Origin: an uncultured Oscillospiraceae bacterium
GTDB lineage: Bacteria > Bacillota > Clostridia > Oscillospirales > Ruminococcaceae
Assembly: GCA_910579125.1 (NCBI GenBank)
Contig: CAJTTH010000005.1
Span: forward strand, 50,447 to 114,446
DNA: 64,000 nt
Direction: 5' to 3'
Position 1 is the stretch's first letter, and every line of letters starts with the position of its first letter. The notes beneath the pieces were generated by a model, which was not told the DNA's origin, did not search any database, and worked only from the letters and a program-made list of their open reading frames with translations. This document shows, piece after piece, positions 51,454 through 59,702 of this stretch. The position numbers and the translations under genes are program-made.

Positions 51454-51669
51454 ATGAAAATTTTCAGATTAAAGGAGCTTCGCGAGAAACGCAGGATATC
51501 GCAGGTGCGTCTGGCTATTGAGCTTGACCTTAATCAGAACTCGGTCTCACGCTACGAAAACGGCGTACGCGAGGCGGATTATCAAACGCTTCTGGCGATC
51601 GCCGACTACTTCAACGTGTCGCTGGACTACCTGTTCGGGCGAACGGACAATCCCGAAATCAACAAGTAA
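51454..51669 (+). CDS. XRE-family helix-turn-helix regulator
   Basis: The 71-residue protein is a single Cro/CI-type HTH (LKELREKRRISQVRLAIELD and QNSVSRYENG, about residues 5-40), ending with the LDYLFGRTDN phrase common in Bacillota repressors of this type. A GTG at 51451 is alternative, but it sits within the GGGGG ribosome site. The gene at 51682 follows after 12 bp. The two palindromes upstream are probable binding sites. Confidence 0.9.
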   Translation: MKIFRLKELREKRRISQVRLAIELDLNQNSVSRYENGVREADYQTLLAIADYFNVSLDYLFGRTDNPEINK

Positions 51670-51681
51670 AAAGGAGAATAT

Positions 51682-52107
51682 ATGGAATTTGAAAAACGGG
51701 AAAACATCACGCTTATCGTCGTGCTCATCATATCGGCGATCGTATTCGGCGGGTGGGGGATAAACAAGCTGCTGAACCCTACCGAAAAAACGGAGACCGA
51801 ATACCGCTTTGACCTCGACTTCGCCCCATACGGCTATCCCGATGTCATCATAGAGCTTGAATTTGAACGGGATCATTCTGTTGAGGAAAAGGAGAAACTG
51901 ATTGGCGATTTTGCTTCACTCTACAACGACTACAACGAAAAAGCGGAGAACCCCATACACTACCTCGACGCTTACGACTGCGAGCGCGCGGACAAGAAGC
52001 TGTCGTTCTACATAGACTTCGGAAATGCCGACGAGGAGGCTCTGTATATGTTTTTGGATTATCTGAACAGCGGCACATCTGAGATAGCCCATGTACGCGT
52101 GTATTGA
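51682..52107 (+). CDS. Single-pass membrane protein cotranscribed with the XRE gene
   Basis: The 141-residue product has one N-terminal transmembrane helix (about residues 9-31) and an acidic extracytosolic domain of about 110 residues (EYRFDLDFAPYGYPDVIIEL). No family is recognised. AAAAGGAG lies upstream. Its only partner in context is the XRE regulator. The 262-bp gap after it (52108-52369) is A+T-rich and contains only the rplM promoter. Confidence 0.72.
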   Translation: MEFEKRENITLIVVLIISAIVFGGWGINKLLNPTEKTETEYRFDLDFAPYGYPDVIIELEFERDHSVEEKEKLIGDFASLYNDYNEKAENPIHYLDAYDCERADKKLSFYIDFGNADEEALYMFLDYLNSGTSEIAHVRVY

Positions 52108-52294
52108 CGTATTTCACCAAAATAGGAAAATACCGCTTGTAAATAAAATTATTCTCTTGAATTCTCTTGTATATTCGCGTTTTATCTCTTTGATACAAAA
52201 ATGAAACGAACCTTAAGATAATGAGAAAAACAGAGAGATTTGCAGAGAAACAGAAAGAAATCGGGATATATTTTAAATTTAAACTGAAGAAGCC

Positions 52295-52323
52295 TTGACA
52301 AATGCGGAAAAGCGTGGTAAAAT
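52295..52323 (+). promoter_or_regulatory. Promoter of rplM-rpsI
   Basis: TTGACA (52295-52300), 17 bp, TAAAAT (52318-52323), 46 bp before the start codon. Confidence 0.85.
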
Positions 52324-52369
52324 AACTAATGTTGTGATTTATCTATTATGAATTTAAGGAGGAAAAGAT

Positions 52370-52798
52370 ATGTCAACTTATATGGCTAAGCCCGCAGAAG
52401 TTGAGCGCACATGGTATATTATCGACGCGGCAGACAAGCCCCTCGGTCGTGTAGCAGCAACGGCAGCTCACCTGCTCAGAGGCAAGCATAAGCCCACGTT
52501 CACTCCTCATGTGGACTGCGGCGATCACGTAATCGTAATCAACTGCTCCAAGGCGGTGCTCACAGGCAAGAAGCTGGAGAAAAAGGTTTACAGATGGCAC
52601 ACCGGCTGGATCGGTCACCTCAAAGAGGTAGGCTACGACAAGCTGATGGCGGAGAAGCCCGAAAAGGCTATGACCCTCGCTGTCAACGGTATGCTGCCCA
52701 ACAACACTCTCGGAAGAAAAGCTCTCACAAGACTTCGCTGCTACGCCGGTGCAGAGCATAAGAACGCGGCTCAGAAGCCCGTTGAATACAAGTTTTAA
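52370..52798 (+). CDS. rplM: Ribosomal protein L13
   Basis: This is the 142-residue L13 of the large subunit, with WYIIDAADKPLGRVAATAA, the basic LRGKHKPTFTPHVDCGDHVIVIN region (only key residues cited) and NGMLPNNTLGRKAL. Length is standard. AGGAGGAAA precedes the ATG. rpsI follows after 12 bp, the universal order. Confidence 0.98.
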   Translation: MSTYMAKPAEVERTWYIIDAADKPLGRVAATAAHLLRGKHKPTFTPHVDCGDHVIVINCSKAVLTGKKLEKKVYRWHTGWIGHLKEVGYDKLMAEKPEKAMTLAVNGMLPNNTLGRKALTRLRCYAGAEHKNAAQKPVEYKF

Positions 52799-52810
52799 GG
52801 AGGGCTTTTT

Positions 52811-53209
52811 ATGTACGAATCTAAACCTTACTACTACGGAACAGGCAGAAGAAAGCACTCCGTCGCTCGTGTAAGAGTGTATCCCGGAAGCGGTTCCATT
52901 ACCATTAACGGCAGAAATATCGACGATTATTTCGGTCTCGATACTCTTAAGCTCATCGTTCGTCAGCCCCTCGCGCTGACCGACCTCGTTGAGAAGTTCG
53001 ACATCGTCTGCACAGTTGCGGGCGGCGGCGTTACAGGTCAGGCGGGCGCTATCCGTCACGGTCTGTCCAGAGCGCTGCTCCAGTACTCCGACGAGCTCCG
53101 TCCCGTTCTCAAGAAGGCGGGCTTCCTCACTCGCGACCCGAGAATGAAGGAGAGAAAGAAGTACGGTCTCAAGGCTGCACGCCGCGCACCGCAGTTCTCG
53201 AAGAGATAA
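52811..53209 (+). CDS. rpsI: Ribosomal protein S9
   Basis: The 132-residue S9 has the GTGRRKHSVARVRV start, the GGGVTGQAGAIRHGLSRAL core and the C-terminal basic tail ending FSKR, which reaches the P-site tRNA anticodon. AAGGAGGGC lies before the ATG. The last 20 bp of the gene region (53191-53210) recur exactly at 53281-53300. Confidence 0.98.
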   Translation: MYESKPYYYGTGRRKHSVARVRVYPGSGSITINGRNIDDYFGLDTLKLIVRQPLALTDLVEKFDIVCTVAGGGVTGQAGAIRHGLSRALLQYSDELRPVLKKAGFLTRDPRMKERKKYGLKAARRAPQFSKR

Positions 53210-53300
53210 TCTTCGCGATATTGCCAAGGCTTTCAGCAAACAGTGCTTTAAGTCGAATTGGCAGCGGCAGTTTGCCGCACGCAGTTCTCGAAGAGATAAT
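53191..53300. repeat. 20-bp direct repeat of the rpsI 3' end
   Basis: GCAGTTCTCGAAGAGATAAT occurs at 53191-53210 (end of rpsI and its stop) and again at 53281-53300. The 70 bp between contain a small hairpin (GCGGCA/TGCCGC). Confidence 0.85.
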
Positions 53301-53318
53301 TATTTTATCAGATTCCAT

Positions 53319-53350
53319 ACCCCGAAGACGAAAGTCCTCGGGGTTATTTT
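53319..53350 (+). terminator. Terminator of rplM-rpsI
   Basis: ACCCCGAAGAC pairs with GTCCTCGGGGT (one mismatch) around a GAAA tetraloop, followed by TATTTT. Confidence 0.87.
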
Positions 53351-53375
53351 GTGACCGCTGCAAGACGTTTGACAA

Positions 53376-53408
53376 GGAAAACTCCCGTTGGCAAGACGGG
53401 AGTTTTTG
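53376..53408 (-). terminator. Terminator of the GH26 mannanase gene
   Basis: AAAACTCCCG (53378-53387) pairs with CGGGAGTTTT (53397-53406); T-runs on both strands. It lies 26 bp past the GH26 stop. Confidence 0.87.
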
Positions 53409-53433
53409 ATATTCAATATCTGAACATTCGAAT

Positions 53434-54819
53434 TTATTCGAGAGGCTGCTTGCTGGCTTCCCATACGGTAATTCGTCTGGGAACGTTCTTTTCTCCGAAC
53501 GTATCCGGAAGATCTTTCCACGATATCACCGCGGGGTTTGCGAAGTATTCTTTCAGCAATTCATCGGAAAGCCTTTCGGGGTTGGGGTGCGGCGTGCCGT
53601 AGAGGTCGGTCTTGGGCGTCGAGCCTCCCGCTGCGGCAGGCTCGAAAACAAATTCCCCGCACCACGGCATATAATAGAGCCACATTATATCCTCGTCAAC
53701 GCACTGCTGCGGGTCGGGGATATAACCACACTCGGTCAGCGCGAGCATTTTGCCCTCGTAAGTGTAGCCCTTGAGCGCGTTGTAGCTGCTCTCGAGGGGC
53801 GAATGATCCTCTTTACCGGGATAAACATCAATGCCCGCGATGTCGTAGGTATTGGGATTGACCTCGCATATTTTTGTTTGACCGTTCCATACCCAGATGA
53901 TGTTGGAGAGCTTGTGATAGTTTTCAAAACGGTCGTACATCATATACCACAGCCGCTGGAACGTATCGTAGGTGCCGTCTCTTACAGCCAGCTTGTCGTC
54001 GTCCTGTACTCCCCACCAGAACCAGCTGCCGCTTGCTTCGTGGAACGGACGCCAAAGTACGGTGATGCCGGCCGCTTCCAGCTCCTGAAGATAGCTTGCA
54101 ACTTGATCCATATCATGCACCGCTACCTCGTATTCCTTTGTTCCGGGAACGGTTGCGTCGCGGGCGTTCCAGTTGACGATCTTAACGCCGTCTCTTTCCA
54201 TATAGAACGCGCGTCCCTGATCGGGATTGTCTGCGTCGCGCAGAACGTTCCAGTGCCAACAGAACGTAACCAGTCCGCCGTTTTCCGTTCCCCATTCGAG
54301 CGCTGCGTCGACGAACGCGCGGTTGGGCGTGTCGCCCGTAGCGTGAATGAAGTCAAAGCCTTTCATTGCGGGCAGGTCCTCTAAAGCGTTGTAGTACACC
54401 TTATCCTCGTAGGTCTGCACTACATTATCCTGCTGCTGCGCGGAAATTATCCGCTTTCCGTAGCCCTCTTTAAGATAATTCCAGACCTCCATGGTTTTTG
54501 GATTGTTCCGTGCGTTGAGTGAAACGGGCTGAGAAAGATCGACCTCGCGTTCGCTCAGCTGCTTTTCCAGAGCCTCAAAATCGGTTTCGTATGCCATAGC
54601 CGCCTCCATGTCGATGTCTCCGTCGGCGGTCTTTTTAACGGGATTTGACAGCGTGTTCGGGTTGCTTTCCCCGCCGCTGTTTCCGCTCTCACCGCCGTCT
54701 GAGGCACCCGAGGAAATGTCGGATACTCCGTCGCTGTATGTGTTGTCCTTGTTATTCTCGCAAGCGGTGATCGAAAGCACCATGCTCAGCGAAAGAGCAG
54801 CCGCTATAAATTTTTTCAT
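53434..54819 (-). CDS. GH26 beta-mannanase lipoprotein
   Basis: The 461-residue protein has a lipoprotein signal (SITAC, cysteine 20), a Ser/Gly/Asn-rich linker to about residue 60 and one GH26 barrel (about 85-450). Both catalytic glutamates are present: Glu261 in LWRPFHEASGSWFWWG as acid/base and Glu363 in LALTECG as nucleophile. It should cut beta-1,4-mannan at the cell surface. It is related to the inactive-looking protein at 6084-7688. AAGGAG precedes the start. It lies 170 bp after the small zinc protein gene. Confidence 0.93.
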   Translation of the reverse strand: MKKFIAAALSLSMVLSITACENNKDNTYSDGVSDISSGASDGGESGNSGGESNPNTLSNPVKKTADGDIDMEAAMAYETDFEALEKQLSEREVDLSQPVSLNARNNPKTMEVWNYLKEGYGKRIISAQQQDNVVQTYEDKVYYNALEDLPAMKGFDFIHATGDTPNRAFVDAALEWGTENGGLVTFCWHWNVLRDADNPDQGRAFYMERDGVKIVNWNARDATVPGTKEYEVAVHDMDQVASYLQELEAAGITVLWRPFHEASGSWFWWGVQDDDKLAVRDGTYDTFQRLWYMMYDRFENYHKLSNIIWVWNGQTKICEVNPNTYDIAGIDVYPGKEDHSPLESSYNALKGYTYEGKMLALTECGYIPDPQQCVDEDIMWLYYMPWCGEFVFEPAAAGGSTPKTDLYGTPHPNPERLSDELLKEYFANPAVISWKDLPDTFGEKNVPRRITVWEASKQPLE

Positions 54820-54989
54820 AAAATTTCTCCTTTCCTATTCAGTAATAATATTTCTCACAGTCGGGCAATTGCTTGCCAAGCTGTTCTATACCGTCAATAC
54901 CGGCGACCTCTCCCAAGAGGGGATGCGTTTAAAGACTTCAGCTTGCCGAGCGGCGGTATGTCGGTGCTCGAACAGCCGTCTTGTATATT

Positions 54990-55193
54990 CTATCTGAAAA
55001 GCGTACAGTGTCCGCTTTTACGGTAGTAATCTATCCTCGCCTGAATTGCCTCGCGCGTCGTTTTGTAGTATACTGCAAGGCAGTCGATACAGAAAAACTC
55101 CTGAACGTTGCGCGAGATGAGCTTCTGATTTATCGCGATATCGTCGCTGCCGAGCGGCGCGCCGCACTCCTTGCAGGTTTTGCTGTTTACCAT
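54990..55193 (-). CDS. Small zinc-ribbon protein coupled to the alpha-galactosidase gene
   Basis: The 67-residue protein has CKECGAPLG (residues 7-15) and CIDCLAVYY (about 35-43), a two-knuckle zinc site, and a basic C-terminus. I do not recognise a named family; similar short proteins occur in clostridia. Its ATG shares a base with the GH27 stop (TAATG). The following 170 bp (54820-54989) hold no terminator that I can see and no convincing promoter. Confidence 0.75.
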   Translation of the reverse strand: MVNSKTCKECGAPLGSDDIAINQKLISRNVQEFFCIDCLAVYYKTTREAIQARIDYYRKSGHCTLFR

Positions 55194-56404
55194 TACCGCG
55201 CCTTTACCACCTTGGCGCGGAGCATCATGCAGCCGTGCGGCTCGATAGTCGCGACAAAGCGCTCGGTGAACGTGCCGAGATCCTTTTTGTTCCAGCAGTC
55301 GTACATTTCCAGACCGCGCCCCGAGGCGTAGGTAAGCCCGATATCCCAGAACTGGAGCGACATCTCGCTGTTCCTGTCGCCGAAGTTAAACAAGCCGACA
55401 GCGTAGCCGCCGTCCGACATGGGCTTTACGAGCGCGAAAACGTTTTCGGGATTGTTCCATTGTCTGATGCAGTACGGTCCGCGGCACTCGATATCCTGGT
55501 TTATCGCGATTATCTCCTTGTTGGTGAGGATATCGCGTGTAACGCTGTCCATATTGCGGATATCGCAGCCGATCATCAGCGGCGAGTTCATTATAGCCCA
55601 GAGTGAAAAATGTGTTCTGTATTCGATGTCGGTGCAGCCGCCTATTTTGGGAGCAGCCGCGGCGCCCTCGTCCGCGATAACGTTCACGCCCTCCTCCGAC
55701 GAGTTTATCCACTGATTGTTGGAGCCGCCGCGCATACCCACGACGAGCATGTCGATGTCGTTGTGGCAGAAGTTCCCGCCGTAGCATTCGTTTCCTATCT
55801 GCGACAGGGCAAGGCGCTTTATCGATTCCCAACTGTCCTGAATATCGCCCGTCGAGCGGAACAGGTGCGCGCCGCTTTCGCGTATCCACTTGTACACGCC
55901 GTCGCCGCCCCAGTTGCACGCCGAGAACATAATATCGCGTCCGCAGTTGCGCAGCGCGGTCGACATCCTCTTGTAGAGTATTTCCCCGGGAATGTGGTCG
56001 GGCTTGTAGCAGTAGTCGTATTTCAGATAGTCGACTCCCCATTCGGCAAAGGTCTCCGCGTCGTCGAACTCGTGCTCGAAGCTGCCGGGGTGTCCGCCGC
56101 AAGTGTGAGTGCCCGCGCAGGAATAAATGCCGAATTTCAACCCCTTTGAGTGAACATAGTCCGCAACGGCTTTAATGCCGTTAGGGAACTTGTAACGGTC
56201 GGGAACGAGCTTTCCGTCCGCGCCGCGCTGCTTTTCGCTCCAGCAGTCGTCGATAACAACGTATTCATAGCCTGCCTCGCGCAGCCCCTGAGTTTCAAAC
56301 GCGTCGGCAGCGCTTTTGATAAGCTCCTCGTTTATTTCCCAAGTAAAGGTGTTCCATGAATTCCAGCCCATGGGCGGCGTAAGACCGAGAAATTTATTGT
56401 GCAT
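55193..56404 (-). CDS. GH27 alpha-galactosidase
   Basis: The 403-residue enzyme has the GH27 start LGLTPPMGWNSWNTF, VIDDCW, the nucleophile Asp130 in VDYLKYDYCY and the acid/base Asp187 in FRSTGDIQDSW, then a C-terminal beta domain. No signal peptide is present, so it acts inside the cell, probably on galactosylated manno-oligosaccharides or raffinose-type sugars. The GH26 gene downstream supports galactomannan use. GGGAG lies upstream; it is the first gene after the promoter at 56464-56492. Confidence 0.94.
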   Translation of the reverse strand: MHNKFLGLTPPMGWNSWNTFTWEINEELIKSAADAFETQGLREAGYEYVVIDDCWSEKQRGADGKLVPDRYKFPNGIKAVADYVHSKGLKFGIYSCAGTHTCGGHPGSFEHEFDDAETFAEWGVDYLKYDYCYKPDHIPGEILYKRMSTALRNCGRDIMFSACNWGGDGVYKWIRESGAHLFRSTGDIQDSWESIKRLALSQIGNECYGGNFCHNDIDMLVVGMRGGSNNQWINSSEEGVNVIADEGAAAAPKIGGCTDIEYRTHFSLWAIMNSPLMIGCDIRNMDSVTRDILTNKEIIAINQDIECRGPYCIRQWNNPENVFALVKPMSDGGYAVGLFNFGDRNSEMSLQFWDIGLTYASGRGLEMYDCWNKKDLGTFTERFVATIEPHGCMMLRAKVVKAR

Positions 56405-56463
56405 AAAGTTAATACTCCCACATCATAAAGTAATAAGTTCCGCTGCGGACAGCCTCTTTACTA

Positions 56464-56492
56464 ATTGTACCATACGCCGCCGAAAAAGTCAA
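56464..56492 (-). promoter_or_regulatory. Promoter of the GH27-GH26 locus
   Basis: Minus-strand TTGACT (56487-56492), 17 bp, TACAAT (56464-56469). Confidence 0.8.
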
Positions 56493-56553
56493 GGCATTAT
56501 CCGAAAGAAAGCGCAAAATGTCGTTCGCCAAAATGCGCGGCAAAATGAAAAAC

Positions 56554-56582
56554 TTGCATTTTACGGGGATATATGATAAAAT
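56554..56582 (+). promoter_or_regulatory. Promoter upstream of the HAD gene
   Basis: TTGCAT (56554-56559), 17 bp, TAAAAT (56577-56582). The foldback element begins 18 bp further downstream, so it would be transcribed in the leader. Confidence 0.6.
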
Positions 56583-56600
56583 AGAATGGCAATACTGTAA

Positions 56601-56780
56601 TTAAGGCAACACCGCACAAAGACCGCCTTACGGCTTTGCACGCATCTTGCTTGCATATTTTCCGTCATCTTGCACAAAGCTCGCTTGCAAGGCGTCAGCC
56701 TTGCGGCACTCGCTTTGTACAATCTGACGGAAAATCTGACTGCGCAATCTGCGCACAATCTTTGTGTGGTATTGCCTTAA
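56601..56780. mobile_element. MITE-like foldback element with about 22-bp terminal inverted repeats
   Basis: The left end TTAAGGCAACACCGCACAAA (56601-) and the reverse complement of the right end (-56780) agree apart from two positions. Inside, a second nested palindrome is present (TTTTCCGTCA near 56660 with TGACGGAAAA near 56725), so the whole 180 bp can fold into one long stem. There is no reading frame. Confidence 0.75.
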
Positions 56781-56795
56781 CAACGAGGTGAACAA

Positions 56796-57419
56796 ATGAT
56801 AAGCAACATAATTTTCGATATGGACGGCACGCTCTGGGACAGCTCGGAGAACGTCGCCGAATCGTGGAACGAAGCCGTTTCGGGGATTTCGGACAAACGC
56901 TTTACCGCAGCGGATATACAAAGCGTTATGGGCTTGCCCATGGATAAGATTGCCGAGCGGTTCTTCACCGACGAAACCGAAGAAACGCGCCGTAAAATTC
57001 TGGAGCGCTGCTGCGAGGGAGAAAACGACTACCTCCGCGCACACGGCGGCGGCATCTACCCCGACACCGCGCCGACGCTCGCGGAGCTTTCAAAGACCTG
57101 CCGTTTGTTCATAGTCAGCAATTGTCAGGCGGGGTATATCGAGGCTTTTCTCGGCTATTACGGGTTGGGCGAATTTATTGCAGACCATCTCTGCTGGGGC
57201 GATAACGGTCTGCAAAAGGAGGAAAATATCCGCCTTATAATGCAGAGGAACAGCATTGAAAACGCGCTCTACGTCGGCGATACGCAGACCGACTGCGACA
57301 GCACGTACGCTGCAGGCGCGAAATTCGCGTTCGCCGCTTACGGGTTTGGCAGTGCCGACCGATTTGATTGTAAACTGGACAGACTTTCGGAACTTTTGGA
57401 GATTGTGAAGAATTTGTGA
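56796..57419 (+). CDS. HAD hydrolase, phosphoglycolate phosphatase-like
   Basis: The 207-residue protein has HAD motif I FDMDGTLWDSS (residues 7-17), motif II VSNCQ (about 107), a motif III lysine in LQKEEN and motif IV YVGDTQTDCDS (about 163). A helical cap spans about residues 20-80. It likely dephosphorylates a small metabolite. GAGGTG lies 6 nt before the ATG, directly after the right end of the foldback element. Confidence 0.9.
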   Translation: MISNIIFDMDGTLWDSSENVAESWNEAVSGISDKRFTAADIQSVMGLPMDKIAERFFTDETEETRRKILERCCEGENDYLRAHGGGIYPDTAPTLAELSKTCRLFIVSNCQAGYIEAFLGYYGLGEFIADHLCWGDNGLQKEENIRLIMQRNSIENALYVGDTQTDCDSTYAAGAKFAFAAYGFGSADRFDCKLDRLSELLEIVKNL

Positions 57420-57426
57420 AAAAACA

Positions 57427-57455
57427 TTGACAATTGTCGTATTATAATGTATAAT
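57427..57455 (+). promoter_or_regulatory. Promoter of the GT4 gene pair
   Basis: TTGACA (57427-57432), 17 bp, TATAAT (57450-57455), beginning 8 bp after the HAD stop. Confidence 0.88.
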
Positions 57456-57494
57456 TAAATATGTGTGGCTATTTACAAAACATCGGAGGTCAAA

Positions 57495-58526
57495 GTGAAG
57501 GTTTACATCTATTCCGAGCTGCAAAAAAAGATCGCGAAAAGCGGGGTAGGGCGCGCTATCTATCATCAGAAAAAGGCGCTCTCGGACTGCGGAGTAACGC
57601 TCGTCGACAGTCTCGAGGAGGCGGACGTGGTGCATATAAACACCGTTCTGCCCAATTCTTGGCGGCTGGCGAAAAAGGTGCGTAAAATGGGTATTCCGCT
57701 TGTGTATCACGCGCATTCCACCAAGGAGGATTTCCGCAATTCGTACATTGGTTCAAACCTTGTCGCGGGGTTATTCAAGCGTTGGATAATAAGCTGCTAT
57801 ACCAAGGGCGACGTTATCATAACGCCGAGCGAGTATTCCAAGGGTCTGCTGAAGGGTTATGGTATCAAAAACGAAATTTTCGCCATATCCAACGGCATAG
57901 ACCTTGAGGATTATAAACGCAATGAGAAAGCGGGCAGAGAGTTCCGCCAAAAATACGGTTTTTCCGACAACGATAAAGTTGTCGTATCGGCGGGACTGCT
58001 GATAAAGCGCAAGGGCGTTCACGACTTTGCGGAGATCGCCCGCCGTCTGCCGCAGTACAAGTTTATATGGTTCGGCAGCGCAAACTTAAATTTGGTCGGA
58101 AAGGAGGTTCGGAGCGCCGTAAAGAACGCCCCCGACAATCTCATTTTCGCGGGTTATGTGGACAAGTCCGCGCTGCAAGCTGCGCTTTCGGGCAGCGACC
58201 TGTTTCTGTTTCCGTCGTATGAGGAAACGGAGGGCATAGTCGTACTCGAAGCTCTGGCAATGAAAATTCCGGCCCTGTTAAGAAATATTCCCGTGTATGA
58301 CGGCTGGATTTGTTCATGCAGGGGGGGGGGCGGAACAAACGCTTATCTCGCCAACGACCTCAACGAATTTGTACGGCTCACCGAGGATATACTCGAAAAC
58401 CGCCTGCCGCCGCTTGTGGAAAACGGCTACGGGGTGGTATGTTCGCGCAGCTTTGCGCAAACGGGAAGACAACTCGCCGAGGCTTACAAGAGAGCGGTAG
58501 AACTGCACAACAAGCGTCTGCCTTAA
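57495..58526 (+). CDS. GT4 glycosyltransferase, glycolipid-synthase type, with an internal G10 tract
   Basis: The 343-residue GT-B protein starts KVYIYSELQKKIAKSGVGRA, as in CpoA/BgsA-type enzymes that add the second sugar to glucosyl-diacylglycerol. The GT4 nucleotide-sugar motif is present (FLFPSYEETEGIVVLEALAM, E-x7-E, about 245-264). GTG 57495 with GGAGGT upstream is the start. In the segment YDGWICSCRGGGGTNAYL the codons run through ten consecutive G bases (58321-58330); family members have a short variable loop there, so local sequence may reflect slippage. It is paired with a second GT4 gene, as cpoA is in streptococci (from family knowledge). Confidence 0.85.
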   Translation: MKVYIYSELQKKIAKSGVGRAIYHQKKALSDCGVTLVDSLEEADVVHINTVLPNSWRLAKKVRKMGIPLVYHAHSTKEDFRNSYIGSNLVAGLFKRWIISCYTKGDVIITPSEYSKGLLKGYGIKNEIFAISNGIDLEDYKRNEKAGREFRQKYGFSDNDKVVVSAGLLIKRKGVHDFAEIARRLPQYKFIWFGSANLNLVGKEVRSAVKNAPDNLIFAGYVDKSALQAALSGSDLFLFPSYEETEGIVVLEALAMKIPALLRNIPVYDGWICSCRGGGGTNAYLANDLNEFVRLTEDILENRLPPLVENGYGVVCSRSFAQTGRQLAEAYKRAVELHNKRLP

Positions 58527-58614
58527 AGCGGCGGGCAATATTTCTCCTTTTATAACACAAGTACGGGGCGATCCCGAAGTTATGTACATATTGCATTATT
58601 TGAGGAGAGATATT

Positions 58615-59640
58615 ATGAACAAAAAAACGATAAATATGATGTCAAAGGCGACGAGCGTCAAGGGACAGGGAGTCGGCTCGGCGTATATGGAGCAGGTGAA
58701 GCTGGTGCGCGAGGGGCTTTCGGACAAGTTCGAGGTATTTGAGAACGCGCGTATGTTCGCCGACATCACGCACTACCACACCATAAACCCGGAATTTCTC
58801 GCGCAGAAAAAACACCGTTGCCGCAAGGGAACTTCGGTGTGTTATGTGCACATGATCCCCGACACGGTGGATCAGAGCCTTGCATTGCCGAAGCCCGCGC
58901 GCAAAGCGTTTTATTCGTATATGGTGAAATTCTACAAGAGCATGGAGAACCTTGTGGTGGTAAATCCGTACTTTAAGGACGCGCTGGAGAGCTACGGCAT
59001 ACCGCGCGAGCGCGTGGTCTATATCCCGAATTTCGTGGATACGGAGCAGTTTCACCCCATTTCCGACGAGAAGAAACGCAAGGTTCGCCGCAAGCTGGGC
59101 ATTCCCGAGGGCAAGTTTACGGTGCTGTGCGCGGGGCAATTGCAGGTGCGCAAGGGCGCGTTTGACTTTCTGAAGTGCGCGGAGCTGCTGCCCGACGTTC
59201 AGTTCGTCTGGGCGGGAGGGTTCAGCTTCGGGCGGCTGTCGGACGGCTTCGACGAGCTTACCAAGGTCGTGAGGAACCCGCCGCATAATGTGAAATTCCT
59301 CGGCATTATCGAGCGCGAGGATATGAACAAGGTGTACAACGCCGCCGACGTTATGGCGCTGCTGTCGTTCGACGAGCTGTTCCCGATGACGATACTCGAG
59401 GCGATGTGCGTGAATATTCCGATACTGCTGCGCGATCTGCCGATATACGACGATATTTTGTTCGATTTTTATTATCGTGAGAAAAGCGTCGAGGGCTTCG
59501 TAAACGAGTTGAAAAAGCTGCGCGATGACAGCGTCTACTATGCCGCAGGCGCGGCAAACGCAAAACGCGGAAACGAGTTCTACGAAAAGAAGCACGTTTT
59601 GCAGATGTGGGACGAGTTTTACACGTCAATATTAAAATAG
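58615..59640 (+). CDS. GT4 glycosyltransferase, probable diacylglycerol glucosyltransferase
   Basis: The 341-residue protein starts INMMSKATSVKGQGVGSAYM and contains YHTINPEF and VCYVHMIPDTVDQSL, which I associate with the monoglucosyl-diacylglycerol synthases encoded next to CpoA. The acceptor and sugar domains form a GT-B fold; the ExxxxxxxE motif is FDELFPMTILEAM (about 262-274). Product: membrane glycolipid, possibly the lipoteichoic acid anchor. GAGGAG lies before ATG 58615; the longer frame from 58582 is rejected. Confidence 0.85.
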   Translation: MNKKTINMMSKATSVKGQGVGSAYMEQVKLVREGLSDKFEVFENARMFADITHYHTINPEFLAQKKHRCRKGTSVCYVHMIPDTVDQSLALPKPARKAFYSYMVKFYKSMENLVVVNPYFKDALESYGIPRERVVYIPNFVDTEQFHPISDEKKRKVRRKLGIPEGKFTVLCAGQLQVRKGAFDFLKCAELLPDVQFVWAGGFSFGRLSDGFDELTKVVRNPPHNVKFLGIIEREDMNKVYNAADVMALLSFDELFPMTILEAMCVNIPILLRDLPIYDDILFDFYYREKSVEGFVNELKKLRDDSVYYAAGAANAKRGNEFYEKKHVLQMWDEFYTSILK

Positions 59641-59702
59641 AACAAGATATAAGGTTTGCGGAAAGTTCGCGGCGCGGACTTTGCTTAAACCGGGGGACAA
59701 AA

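Noticed and set aside
58321..58330. Frameshift pseudogene call for the first GT4 gene
   Set aside because: The frame stays open through the G10 tract and the C-terminal part still reads like a GT4 end, so the gene is kept as intact with a note.
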